Source of the DNA: Entoloma clypeatum
Lineage: Eukaryota > Basidiomycota > Agaricomycetes > Agaricales > Entolomataceae
DNA: 64,000 nucleotides
Direction of reading: 5' to 3'
Assembly: GCA_963565915.1 (NCBI GenBank)
Contig: OY751489.1
Coordinates: forward strand, 868,001 to 932,000
The position numbers and the translations under genes are program-made. Shown piece by piece: positions 1 through 10,740 of this stretch. The first letter of the stretch is position 1. Each line of letters opens with the position of its first letter. The notes beneath the pieces are model-generated. The model searched no databases. It saw only the letters and a program-made list of their open reading frames with translations, and had not been told where the DNA came from.

Positions 1-3000
1 TCCGATGCGGTAGTCCCGAGACGGACTTCGCCGTGTGTCAACTGTCTTCTTCATCTGATCCTGTGCTTGTTTCAGTGCGGCATTGGCTTCTTCTCGTGCC
101 TGTTTGAGTTTTTTCAAGAAGTTGTTGGCAGCCAGATTAGTATCTTCTAACACGAGCTCTCCCTTCCACGGATGTAAACCGTAGTTGAGGTAGAATGGGG
201 TGTGCTTCGTTGCCTGATGTTCTTTGTCATTGTACTGGAACTCTGCAATTGTGATCCATTCAGCCCAATCATCCTGTAGATGGTTGACAAAGTTTCGTAA
301 GAATGCTTCCGTCTCCTGATGCGATCGCTCGGCCTGTCCATCAGTCTGTGGGTGGTATGCGGTGGACAGGTTCCTCTTGATCCCTAGCATGTGGCAGAGT
401 ATCTCCATGAACTTCATGGCGAACTGCGGTCCCCTATCGCTGATGATCTTCTTGGGGATCCCATGAAGCTTCCATATCTGATCCCGATAGATCTTGGCTA
501 ATCCTTCAGCTGATAGTTCCACGGTTGTTGGAATGAGGTGAAGCATCTTTGAATGTCTATCTGTGATGACCAGAATTGCGTTTTTTCCATCAGATTCTGG
601 TATCGGTCCCACGACGTCGATTCCTATGTCTTCCCATGGGTGACTTGGTGCTGCATGGGGATGTAGCGGAGCATGTCGCTTTTGTCGCTTAATCTTGTTG
701 CGTTGACAAGTGTCGCAACCCTTCACGTACTTCTTCACATCATGCAGTATGGTAGGCCACCAGTAGGTGCAAGTGAGGAGTTCATGTGTCCAGTACTGTC
801 CTGGATGTCCAGCCACTGGTGCATTGTGTGACTCGAACATCAATTCTTGTCGTAATTGTGGATCTGGCGGGACATAGACTCGTTCTCCTGCATAGGTGAT
901 CCCATTCTCCTGCTGATACCAATGAGAATTCTTTTTTAGGCCCTGCGCTACTTCTGTCTCCATGCGGTTTGAACCCTTGATGCGTGCGATCCACGGATTT
1001 TCAATGGTCGTGATGTTTCCAATTTTGATGGAATCGGATGTTTCACCCCCTTCAAAGAATTGTTCCTCCGTGAACATCTCCATTTGTACCACATCTTCTG
1101 ATTCCAACCGTTTCAAGAATAGTCCCTCCTTGAGCATTTGGTCACTGTCCTGTGGTTCGAGTTCCGCTTCATACCAGGGTAAGCGTGACAGGATGTCCGC
1201 TTTCACATTGGTCTTGCCGGGCACATGCCGTAATTCGAAGTCATAGTCTTGTAACTTCATTTTCCAGCGTTGCTGTCGTTGATTCAGGTCCTGAGGACGA
1301 CGGAAATATTCCAGGTTCTTGTGATCGGTCAAGATTTCAAAACGTTCCTTGGCTTCGAGCAGATAGTGTCTCCAATCTTTCAATGCTTCCACAACTGCCA
1401 GAAGTTCCTTGTCGTATATCTCGTAATTCTGTTCGGCCGCGGACATGGTCCGCGACAAGAACGCGATGGGGTGCCATTTGTCGTTTTGCTTCTGAGAGAG
1501 TACTGCTCCAATTGCATAGCCCGATGCATTGGTTTCAACCCTGAACTGTCCCTCTGGTTTCGGTAATGCCAAGACTGGTGCCGATGTAATTGCCTGTATG
1601 AGACCTTCAAAAGCTTGCTGCTCTGTTGGTCCCCAAGTAAATGCTGTACCGCCTGTGAGCGCGGTGAGAGGTTTTGCGATGTTTGAGTACCCTTCAATAA
1701 AACGTCGATAGAAGTTAGCAAATCCAAGGAACTTCTGAACTTCCTTTTTTGATGTGGGTGCTCGCCAGTTTCGAATTGTATCCACCTTCTCAGTTTCCAT
1801 CTCGACATGTCCCTCACCAACCACATATCCCAATATAGGACATTTCGTTACTTCCCATAAACACTTCTTCTCCTTTAGGAACAAATCATTGTCCAATAGG
1901 ATCTGTAGGATTTCTTTGGTGTTTCGCGCGAGTTCTTCCTTGGTTTTACCGATAACCACGATGTCATCCATGTAGCTCACACAGATATGTCGGCGGATCT
2001 GGTCCCGGAATAGACTAGCCATCATTTGAGAGAACGTTCCTGGGGAGTTGCAAAGACCGAAAAACATGACCAATGGTTCGAACAATCCTCGACTGGTGAG
2101 AAAGGCAGCTTTCCATTCATCACCCTCCTTAATCCGGATGTTGTTATAGCCCCACATGATGTCCATTTTATTGAAGTAGACTGCATCTTTCAGCACGTCC
2201 AAGAGATCGGATATTCGTGGGAGTGGGAACTTGTCTTTGACCGTGAATTTATTGACCATGCGGTAATCTTGTACCAATCGTTTGGAGCCATCCTTCTTGT
2301 TGATGAAGAAGCAAGGGGAGGCGTAAGGGGATTTGGATGGGCGGATCTTTCCTGTTGCTAGACCCTCGTCAATGAATGTGTCCAATTCCTCTTGTTCCTT
2401 TTGCGTCATAGGATATGTATTTCCCCCTAGTTCCTTTGGTGCGTCCGGTGTAAGTTCAATACCATGGTCCCATTCCCTCTCCTTTGGGATCTTATCAAAG
2501 TTCTCTTTTTCGAAGAGATGAGCAAATTATTCAACATATGAGGGTCGTTTGGTTGTGGGAGGTGGTGTGGGAGTGACAGCTTCCAAAATAGGGTCTCCAG
2601 GCTTCCATTTCTGATCCGACTTTTTGGGTGCATCTTTGTCGCACACCTCAACCATGCAAACCCGGTGTTTGCGACCATTAAGGTTAATCCTGAAATCCGA
2701 GTGTTTGGTTCAACATGTTGTTGGGCACCGGTTAAATGTTACCGCGCCGGTTGTCCAATTGATTGTGGGGTTGTGGTGTACCAACCAGTCATGTCCCAAG
2801 AGCATGTCCGTCCTCCCAATGTCCAGTACCATTGCTTCCATGGTTTCCTGATGTGCTCCCAAATCTAGTTTGACTTCGGCAAGTTGACTCGCTTTCTGTT
2901 GTCAATTTGGTGATCCATCCGCATTTAGAATTGCTATGGGTGGTATTCCTCGTGTGGGGAGGTTCTGTTCGCGTACTATTCTGGGATGAATGCATGTGCG

Positions 3001-3227
3001 TTCACATCCGCTGTCAACCTCAGGTCGGATAACCTTTGGTCCTCGTCGTGTTTTGAGCTGCGCTAACAGCCTGATTTCTCGTCTTTTCGGAGGTTTATCT
3101 CCCTTCACAATCTTAGTCGACGCAGCGGCTCGCTTGGCAGGGATGACATAGGTTCTATTGTCTGCAGTCATACAAGGCAAGCAAGTCCGTTTAATAGATA
3201 AGGGTTGCGACTTAGCGTCGTTTAATC
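1..3227 (-). pseudogene. Gypsy-A Pol, copy 1, with stop codons
   Basis: Polyprotein remnant in order from the right: aspartic protease (VDSGCERT, the D-S-G active site), reverse transcriptase with the unusual catalytic box SYMDDIVV instead of the YLDD or YVDD common in Gypsy, RNase H (TNASGYAIGAVL, TDHKNLEYF), the HHCC integrase zinc finger (GHPGQ...CDTCQRNK) and the integrase core (ITDRHSKM, SDRGPQFAMKF, HPQTDGQAER). Stops interrupt it after ADGSPN (TGA near 2902), after a TTC sequence further on (TGA), and at YVE*FAHLF (TAA near 2527). All three would be repaired by a single T-to-C change, as expected from cytosine deamination. RNase H also has Asn for the usual first Asp in TNAS. It cannot make a full Pol. 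Confidence 0.9.
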
Positions 3228-4055
3228 GGACCCTCCAGGAAAATCCTTCTCGTCGGCTTCTAAGATTGTGGTTTCATCATTCTCGGCATCTTCCTCAGAC
3301 ACCTTCCTAACCCTTCTGGAATTCTTCTTCGGCTTGCAGCAGTTGCGCGCGATATGACCTTCTTGGTCACAGTTGAAACACTTGCGACCATCTTTCTTCT
3401 TTGGAGCGCTACAGTCTTTAGCCAGATGACCAAAGCATTGACAGTTGTAGCAACGGGCTACTCCTGCTTTGTCGATTTCCATGGCTTTGCCCTGACCACC
3501 ATAAGTGGTACCCGATCCGGTGCGCATGTTGCCGCCACCTCGGATGACCAGTGCGTGTCCTTTCATCTGTCGTCCCTTGTTTCGGATCTCCATTGCATAA
3601 TCGGTGTACGTTTTGCCATCGCTAGCCACTTGTTCAGAGATTCTGCGGTTGGCGTTCTTCTCTAGGATGTATTGCCCAGTTTCTTCACCAAGGTTTGACA
3701 GCTTCAAGAGTTCTTCGAATTCATCCAAGAATTCATCAACGGTACGTTTCTCTTGTTTCAGGACTTCAAGTCTGGCTTTGGCAGTGACCGACTTGTTGGC
3801 GATGGAGAATCGTGTGGCGATATCATCGGAAAAACCTAGCCAGGTGATGTCCTCATTGTCAACAGCAAGAGCGTCTAACTTGTTACTGGCCCAGTGTCTG
3901 CCGGACCCTTCCATCATGCGGGATAGCACCGCAACAATCTTCTGATCATCTGTGAGGCTCTTTTGGAACCTGATGTATAGTTTGGTGGCCTTCCACCACT
4001 TGTCAAAGGTGTATCTGTCCTTGAACATCCCAGGATCCTTGATGATCTTGGATGT
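3222..4055 (-). pseudogene. Gypsy-A Gag, N-terminally truncated
   Basis: Nucleocapsid/capsid polyprotein of Gypsy-A that would package the element RNA. It shows a helical capsid region (FDKWWKATKLYIRFQKSL near the start, then a region ending in KFxxxxxV-like turns) and two CCHC zinc knuckles near the end, CYNCQCFGHLAKDC and CFNCDQEGHIARNC. The apparent ATG at 4163 lies inside the Gypsy-B LTR and is an accident of the insertion, so the real N-terminus is missing. The stop is at 3222-3224. Pol follows in the -1 frame and is open from before this stop, so Gag-Pol would be made by frameshifting. The family is clear and the truncation is read directly from the junction. Confidence 0.9.
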
Positions 4056-4768
4056 TGTTATATCCGTCTCCGAATCTCCGATCCACTCCGATCGTCCTCC
4101 GACATTCCGGACATCCGTTACCTCCGCATCTCTGCACGTTGCCATCGTGCATTTCATATTCATAACTCCATGCCTTTATGCATTTCATATTCATATTCCC
4201 GTTTACTTATGCATCGCCTTTTCCGCATGGTCCATTGACCGACATCTCCGATGTTCATTACAGTCACTGGCAACTTACGCCACAACTCCGGACCTACTCC
4301 GACCATCTCTGTAAAGTAATCTCATTTAGATATTTAAGCTTGTACCATACCTGTAGTTCCTCAGTTCGAATATCAACCAAGTTCACTCCTCTACTCCCCG
4401 TTCATGCCAGAGATCCTCGCTGTGGTACAATACGCCGACGACATCCTCATCTACTGCTCTTCCTCCATCGTTACCCTTCGACGAGCTCAGTACTGTGTCC
4501 GAGTCACAACTCCGACGTCGTCCGACCATTTCCACGTCAACGTGTCTCTCACCGAGATCTTTCCGAGGACCTCTACATCTCCGACCTCTCCTCCGACCTC
4601 CTGAAATTGGGACACCTTATCCAACAAACGGCGGCGCAACACATACGTTGAAGCCACGTCCCTCCCCTTCGTCATTCCTCCGCATTCCCGGAGTTCCGCT
4701 CCGGCCTCAGTCCTTCGTCCGACCTCCGACGGACTCCGACGAAGCTCCGACTTTTCACCTACTTAACA
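4056..4768 (+). repeat. Gypsy-B 5' LTR
   Basis: 713 bp with TGTTA...TAACA ends, closely matching 10741-11453. It contains a near-repeat of CATTTCATATTCATA (about 4150 and 4181), a TATA-like TATTTAAG at 4331-4338 that may drive element transcription, and dense CTCCGAC words in its second half. Spurious ORFs on both strands arise in it wherever the LTR occurs. Confidence 0.95.
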
Positions 4769-4808
4769 GTATATTCGAACTCAAACCGTTTTTGGATTCC
4801 TGCTAGTC

Positions 4809-5966
4809 ATGGCACTCCGAAACACCAAGACAGCAAAAGCCGCAGAAGCTGGCACTTCTAGGCAACAGGTTCTACAAAATGTCGAACAACATTTAACAGA
4901 ACTATCCCCCGTAACTCCCACTACTCCGACACCTCCGGGTTTTCAGCCCATCACACCTCCGCATAATATTCCGATCCCCACTTCCCCCATAGAATCCGCA
5001 CCCCCGTCTCCTCAGAATATTTTCGGCCCACAAGCCCTTGCGGATGCTTTCCTCTTAATGACCAATGAACTCAAACGCAGCAAAGGTCACAAGCATCATA
5101 AAAAGGCTAAGGATCCGGACACCTTCGACGGTTCCGATCCCCGGAAACTGAACCAGTTCATCCTCCAATGCACATTGTTCTTCCGCGACAACTCCGAGTA
5201 TGACGATGACTCTGCCAAAATCACTCTCGCCATCTCTTTCCTCCGAGGCACAGCTCTCGATTATTTCGAGCATTTCATCATTGAACCGGACCCGGATAAC
5301 CCCCCGGACTGGTACGAAGATTGGTCCGCATTCCTCCGCACACTCCGCACGGAATTCGGGGTCATTGACCCCGTTGCGGATGCTGCCGACTCTCTGGACA
5401 ATCTCAAAATGCGCGAAAATCAACATATTCTCAAGTATAATATCGAGTTCACACGCCTTGCTGCCAAAACGCACTGGGACAGCTCCGCCCTGCATCACCG
5501 GTACTACTCCGGGTTGGCGGAGCGGATTAAAGATGTCCTTGGGACTCAAGCAAAGCCAAGCACGTTACCAGCACTTAGGGAGCTAGCACAGACTATTGAT
5601 GCTCGCCACTGGGAACGTCATTGCGAGAAGTCCCGCTCCGACAAGTCCGCATCCAAATCCGACAAATCCGAAGCTAAAACCCCCTCCGCAAACTCTGATA
5701 AAAACTCCAAAGCCAAACCACAGACACAGAACCAGGGCAAACAGTCGAAGCCTTCCTCCGCTCCCAAGTCCGACATCTCCGACAAACTCGGAAAAGACGG
5801 AAAGCTAACTCCGGAGGAACGCAAACGCCGTTTTGACAACAACCTCTGTATGTTTTGTGGCAAAGCTGGACACATCGCGAAAGATTGCCTGAAGTCTTCG
5901 TCCTCCGCCTCTAAGGCTAAGGCGCGCGCTGCCCAAGCCAAGACCACGGACGAAACAAAAAATTAG
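4809..5966 (+). CDS. Gypsy-B Gag
   Basis: 385-residue Gag, uninterrupted. The N-terminal ~90 residues are Pro/Thr-rich. A retrotransposon capsid region follows (about 95-270, with KDPDTFDGSDPRKLNQF and WSAFLRTLRTEFG). After it comes a basic Ser/Lys/Asp-rich linker (SDKSASKSDKSEAK) and one CCHC knuckle, CMFCGKAGHIAKDC, near residues 347-360. The ATG at 4809 lies 40 bp after the LTR and is the first start in the internal region. The TAG stop at 5964-5966 is directly preceded by a run of six A, and pol continues in the -1 frame. It would form the particle core of the element. It is the only Gypsy-B protein still open from end to end. Confidence 0.93.
   Translation: MALRNTKTAKAAEAGTSRQQVLQNVEQHLTELSPVTPTTPTPPGFQPITPPHNIPIPTSPIESAPPSPQNIFGPQALADAFLLMTNELKRSKGHKHHKKAKDPDTFDGSDPRKLNQFILQCTLFFRDNSEYDDDSAKITLAISFLRGTALDYFEHFIIEPDPDNPPDWYEDWSAFLRTLRTEFGVIDPVADAADSLDNLKMRENQHILKYNIEFTRLAAKTHWDSSALHHRYYSGLAERIKDVLGTQAKPSTLPALRELAQTIDARHWERHCEKSRSDKSASKSDKSEAKTPSANSDKNSKAKPQTQNQGKQSKPSSAPKSDISDKLGKDGKLTPEERKRRFDNNLCMFCGKAGHIAKDCLKSSSSASKAKARAAQAKTTDETKN
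5957..5963 (+). promoter_or_regulatory. Candidate -1 ribosomal frameshift site (Gag to Pol)
   Basis: Heptamer A-AAA-AAT lies immediately before the gag stop TAG (5964). A one-base backward slip here enters the pol frame, which is open from this point to 7558. It fits the X-XXY-YYZ pattern except for the last base, which is U rather than the stronger C. Inferred from frame geometry only. Confidence 0.5.
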
Positions 5967-8900
5967 CGGGCAGTCCACAGGACTCTGTACGGCCTGAGGA
6001 CTGCGTTGAACCCATCCGTACTACCGCTCTACTCAACGCTTCCGCTCTTTCCGATCCCAATTCCCTCCGTGTCCGACTTACATCTCCGCTTATCTCCGAT
6101 TCTTCTCCGATAGCCGCCCTTGTGGACTCCGGCTCTACTCATTGTTTTATTGACTCCCGTTATGCTTCATCCTATAAACTCCCTTTCACCTCCATACCTC
6201 CGATCGAACTTAAATTATTTGACGGAACGTCCAACTCCGTCATTACTCAGGCGGTTGATCTCCCTGTATACTTTTCCTCCGGTGAATATATGGCCATTAC
6301 AGCCTACGTGACTCCGCTCGATTCCTCCTGTTCTATGGTTCTTGGATACAACTGGCTCACCCGCTACAATCCTATGATTGACTGGGTATTGGGCAGTATT
6401 ACTTTCCGTCCACAGCTCTTGAAGGAGTCTCCGACCTTGACGTCTTCTGCCAGGTCAGCTCCGCTACCTCCGCAGACCTCTCCCGATACTCCGACCTCTG
6501 ACTCTGGCACACCCGCTGCAACTCTGGACGTTGTTCCGAATATTGCATTGATAAATGCAGCCGCATTTGTGCGTGCTTGCAAACTTCCGGGTGCCCAATC
6601 TTTCCGAATTCACCTCTCCGACCACACGATCTCCACCCAATCCGCTTCCATGTCCGAGGAACCTCCAGACCTCTCCCATATCCCCGAGGAATATCACGAT
6701 TTTGCTGATGTTTTTAGCAAGACAAAAGCAGACACCCTCGCTCCGCATCGTCCATATGACCTCTGCATTGAGTTAGAAGACGGATCGACTCCCCCTATTG
6801 GCCCTATGTACTCCATTTCACAATCCGAACTATCTGCCCTGCGAAACTTCATAGACAAACATTTGGCCATTGGTTTCATTCGCCCCTCTCGCTCTCCGCA
6901 TGGCGCTCCGGTCCTCTTTGTTCGAAAGAAGGACGGTTCCCTCCGCCTGTGCGTCGACTATCGGGGCCTGAACAAAGTTACCAAGAAGGATCGATACCCT
7001 CTTCCGCTCATCTCCGACCTCCTTTCCACTGCCGGAAAAGCGTGTGTTTATACCACTCTCGATCTCCGGCATGCATATCATCTTGTCCGCATTGCCGACG
7101 GAGATGAATGGAAAACCGCTTTCCGCACTCGTTACGGATCGTTTGAATGGCTTGTTATGCCTTTTGGACTATCCAACGCCCCTGCTGCTTTTCAGCGATT
7201 TGTGAATGACATCTTCAGTGACCTCCTCAATGTTACAGTGGTGGTCTACCTTGACGACATTCTCATTTACTCCGACGACCCCGCCAAGCACCCCAACAAT
7301 GTCAAGGAAGTTCTCCGACGTCTCCGCAAGTACGGACTTTACGTCCGCTCCGACAAGTGCGAATTTTCTGTCGACACAGTCGAATATCTTGGTTTCATCC
7401 TTTCTCCCTCCGGTCTCCGCATGTCCGAAACCAAGGTAAAGACCATTCAAGAGTGGCCTGAACCTCAAAAAGTAAAGGACATACAGTCTTTCCTTGGATT
7501 CGCAAATTTCTATCGATGTTTCATTCACGGTTATTCGGACATCGTTGTTCCGCTCACCTGACTCACCCGGAAGGGTACTCCGTTCCGTTTCTCCGACTCC
7601 GCACGGAGTGCGTTCAACGAGTTGAAGCTCGCTTTTACCAAAGCACCGGTCCTCACTCATTGGATTCCTGATCGACCTATTATCATCGAGACGGACGCCT
7701 CCGACTACGCACTTGGTGCTATTTTGTCCATCCGGACCTCCGACGAGGAGATACACCCAGTAGCGTTCCACTCCCGCACCTTCACCGCCCCGGAACTCAA
7801 CTACGACACGCACAACAAGGAGTTACTTGCTATCCATGAAGCATTCAAGGTATGGCGACATTACCTTGAAGGCTCCGCTGCTCCGATCGACGTTGTCACG
7901 GACCACAAGAACCTGGAGTACTTCGCCACTACAAAGGTCCTCACCCGCCGACAAGCCCGGTGGTCCGAGTTCCTCTCTCAGTTCAATCTCTTGATTCGCT
8001 TCCGCCCCGGACGTCTCGGTACCAAGCCGGACTCTTTGACTAGACGATGGGATGTCTATCCCAAAGAGGGGAATAGCGACTATGCATTGGTAAATCCAAG
8101 CAACTTCTGACCAGTCTTTTCCCAAGAACAGCTGTCCGCATCTCTCCGAGCTACAGAGTTGTTCACCCCTGTTCTCCGCGCCACAGTCATAATGGACATT
8201 GAACAGTTGCACTCCGACATCCTCCGTTCACTCCCATCCAACCCAATCTATGCCGACCATCTCAAGGAGCCCAAACCACACTGGTCCGTAGACTCCGACG
8301 GTTTCCTCCGTCATAGTGGTCGCATTTATGTCCCCGACTCCGATAACCTCTGGCTCCGCATCCTCCGCAACAAGCACGACCATATTCTCTCTGGACACCC
8401 CGGACAGAACAAGACAGTTAGTCTCATTCAACAAGATTATACTTGGCCTGGTGTTCGAGACTTTGTCAAAAAGTACTGCAAATCCTGCACCACTTGCATG
8501 TGCTCTAAACCTCAACGCCACAAGCCCTATGGTATGCTGAAGCAACTCCCAGTTCCGAACCTTCCGTGGAACTCCATATCCATGGACTTCATCGAGACAC
8601 TTCCGACCTCCGGCGGTTTTGACGCAATCCTTGTTATTGTTGACTGAATGACAAAACAAAGCATTTTTGTTCCGACTATGATCCACTGCACCTCCGAAGA
8701 TCTAGCCACCTTGTTCATCCTGCATGTGTTCTCCAAGCACGGAGTACCGGAGCATGTCACCTCCGACCGAGGCCCGGAGTTCATCTCCCGCTTTTTCTGC
8801 TCCCTCGGAAAAGCCCTCAACATGACTCTGCACTTCACCTCGGGCTACCATCCTGAAGGCGATGGTCAAACCAAACGTACCAACCAAACCTTGGAACAGT

Positions 8901-9661
8901 ACCTCCACATCTTCTGCAACTATCAGCAGGACAACTGGTCCGAGCTACTTCCGCTTGCGGAGTTTGCGTACAACAATGCTCCGAGTGCTACGACCGGGAT
9001 CTCACCCTTCTTTGCCAATAAAGGTTATCATCCGAACCTCTCCGTCCATCCGGAGCGCGACCTCGCATCCGCCCGTGCCCGACAATTCGTCGTAGACCTG
9101 GACGAGCTTCACCAAGAACTCAAATCTACAATCCTAGAAGCTCAACGACGTTATCAAGGCCCCGCCGATCTCCGGCGTGCTCCGCCCCCTCCGCTCGAAG
9201 TAGGACAGCAAGCGTTTGTGAAGGCTAAGTTTTTCCGCACTACACGACCCTCCAAAAAGCTGTCTGAAAAGTACCTTGGCCCCTTTGACATCCTTGCCAG
9301 GAATGGTACACACTCTTACACCCTCCGACTTCCGGACACCATACGCGGTGTTCACCCCGTTTTCCACATCTCCATGCTGGAGCCATCTGTTCCGAATGAC
9401 ATTCCGAACCGGACAGTAACTCCGCCTCCTCCGATCGACGTTGAAGGAGAAGTGGAATACGAAATCGCCGAAATCCTTGACACCAAACTGGATCGTCGGC
9501 GTTCTTGCAAACTGCTCTACCTAGTCCATTGGCTAGGCTATGAAGGAACCGATGAGGAACAGTCCTGGCTACCTGCCATGGAACTTGAACACGTGACGGA
9601 CTTAGTCGCGGATTTCCACTCCGCGTATCCGGAGAAACCGGGCCCCTTATCATGCCTATAG
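5963..9661 (+). pseudogene. Gypsy-B Pol with chromodomain, three TGA stops
   Basis: Polyprotein in order: protease with the D-S-G box (ALVDSGSTHCFID, about 6110-6155), reverse transcriptase with catalytic YLDD (VVVYLDDILIYSDD, about 7240-7280), RNase H (ETDASDYALGAIL; NKELLAIHEAFKVWRHYL; TDHKNLEYF), the integrase zinc finger (HDHILSGHPGQ...SCTTC), the integrase core (MDFIETLP; TSDRGPEFIS; HPEGDGQTKR) and a C-terminal chromodomain (EIAEILDTKLDRR...LLYLVHWLGYEGTDEEQSWLP) that in chromoviruses helps target heterochromatin. In-frame TGA codons at 7559, 8108 and 8645 break it. At 7559 (LT*LTRKG) and 8645 (IVD*MTKQS) arginine is expected from the family, so each looks like CGA mutated to TGA. Otherwise the frame is continuous, so decay is recent. 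Confidence 0.93.
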
Positions 9662-9728
9662 AACCGCGCAAGACACTCATATTGCAAAATAAAATAAAAT
9701 AAAAAAAACAATTAGAGGGGGGAGGGGC

Positions 9729-10659
9729 TACTGGGTTTTGGCCTTTTTGGCCGGCGGACCATCATCCTCCGACTCTTCCTCCGGTTCTCCCTCTGCCTCC
9801 TCTTTCTCCGCTTGCAGTTCCGCAAGCTCCCCGTCCGCCAACCCCTTGACCTCCCCCTTGTCCTTTTCCTCATCCTCTTCCTCTCCTTTTTCCTCTTCTC
9901 CGTCCTCCATCTCTGACTCCAACCCAGCCCCGGCCCTTTTTCACAGTGAAGACAAGTCCCCCTCCACTGTCCTGAGCCGCCGCCTCCAGCAGGAAATTCC
10001 GGTAGGCAAGGTGGTTGTTCATGATTTGTAGCTGCCGGAGCAGCGCCCAACCGACCCTCGCCAACTGCTCCTCCCTCTCTTCCAGAGCCTCCCGGAGCCC
10101 CCAGAGCTCCTCCGTGACCCCTGCGCCGCAGCAGTTCTTCGCCCTGCTCAGGCCCGCGACCTCCGCGATGGCTTCCTCCGTCTTCCCCCATTTCCGCTTC
10201 GCCCTCGTCTCGCCGGGTTTCAGGCAAACCCGTTTGCCGTCTTTACACCGCTGGCATGCGGTGCCCTTCCCCTGCCTAAGGAGACTGTCAGTAAGGAAAA
10301 GAAGATGAAATAGCGGGTACTCACAACGCCCACTTGCACTCCACCTTCGCCTGCGCACAGGCCTGACACGCCTCCCCCCGGACCTCCGACTCCTCCGCTC
10401 CGCTCTCCGCCCTCTGTTTCCCTGCCTTCTTCGCCCTCTTCTTCTCCGCCTCCGCCTTTGCCTCCGCCTCTGCCCTTTTCTTCGCCTCTGCCTCCCTCGC
10501 CCTCCTCTCGGCCTCTGCCTTCTTCCTTGCCTCCGCCTCCTCCTTCTCCTTGCGTACCTGCGCCAGACGGCGCAGGAGCTCCTCTTCGGAGTCGTCAATG
10601 TGTGTTTGAGTCTTGGGGCATGTTGGTGGTAACTGGAAGAAAACCCTTGGGCCGCTCAT
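9729..10659 (-). CDS. Antisense zinc-cluster-like coiled-coil protein carried by Gypsy-B
   Basis: A gene on the strand opposite to gag-pol, between pol and the 3' LTR. Exon 1 (10659-10325) encodes a start followed by a long Glu/Ala/Lys-rich heptad region (EEAEARKKAEAERRAREAEA) and ends with CQACAQAKVEC. A 49-bp GT-AG intron (10324-10276) joins it to exon 2, which brings CQRCKDGKRVC. The spliced product has C-x2-C-x6-C, ten residues, then C-x2-C-x6-C, the layout of the fungal Zn2Cys6 binuclear cluster. A helical region follows (EELWGLREALEEREEQLARV). An acidic tail (EEESEDDGPPAKKAKTQ, stop near 9730) lies in another frame, so a second intron or a frameshift must exist near 9900-9970; I could not place it. 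Function unknown: it may bind nucleic acid. The motif is seen directly and the role is inference. Confidence 0.7.
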
Positions 10660-10740
10660 CTCCGTTAAATAACCGAGACCACATGACCTTGTTTATTTTC
10701 TCGTGGTCTTCCATGGCTGTCAGACCTAAGAGGGGAATAC

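Larger units (their letters stand above)
1..4055 (-). mobile_element. Ty3/Gypsy retrotransposon Gypsy-A, copy 1 (partial)
   Basis: Minus-strand Gypsy element with gag at the right and pol running left to the window edge, so its 3' LTR lies outside. Position 1 corresponds to about 17798 in copy 2, and the two copies are nearly identical over the roughly 1.3 kb they share. The gag end is cut at 4055/4056 by insertion of Gypsy-B. A possible severed upstream part lies beyond that element, at 11454-12531. The element is dead: at least three in-frame stops lie in pol. The family is recognised from the order gag, protease, reverse transcriptase, RNase H, integrase. Confidence 0.93.

Noticed and set aside
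4003..4194. ATG-initiated minus-strand ORFs beginning MNMKC that extend Gag.
   Set aside because: They start inside the Gypsy-B LTR; the same peptide recurs at every LTR copy (10.8 kb, 16.4 kb).
4769..4800. A tRNA primer-binding site after the Gypsy-B 5' LTR.
   Set aside because: The sequence (GTATATTCGAACTC...) does not start with TGG or match a tRNA 3' end that I can recall.
9738..10308. Plus-strand Ser/Pro-rich ORFs in the Gypsy-B 3' region.
   Set aside because: They are the complement of the Glu/Lys/Arg-rich antisense gene, which has a credible intron and Cys motif.
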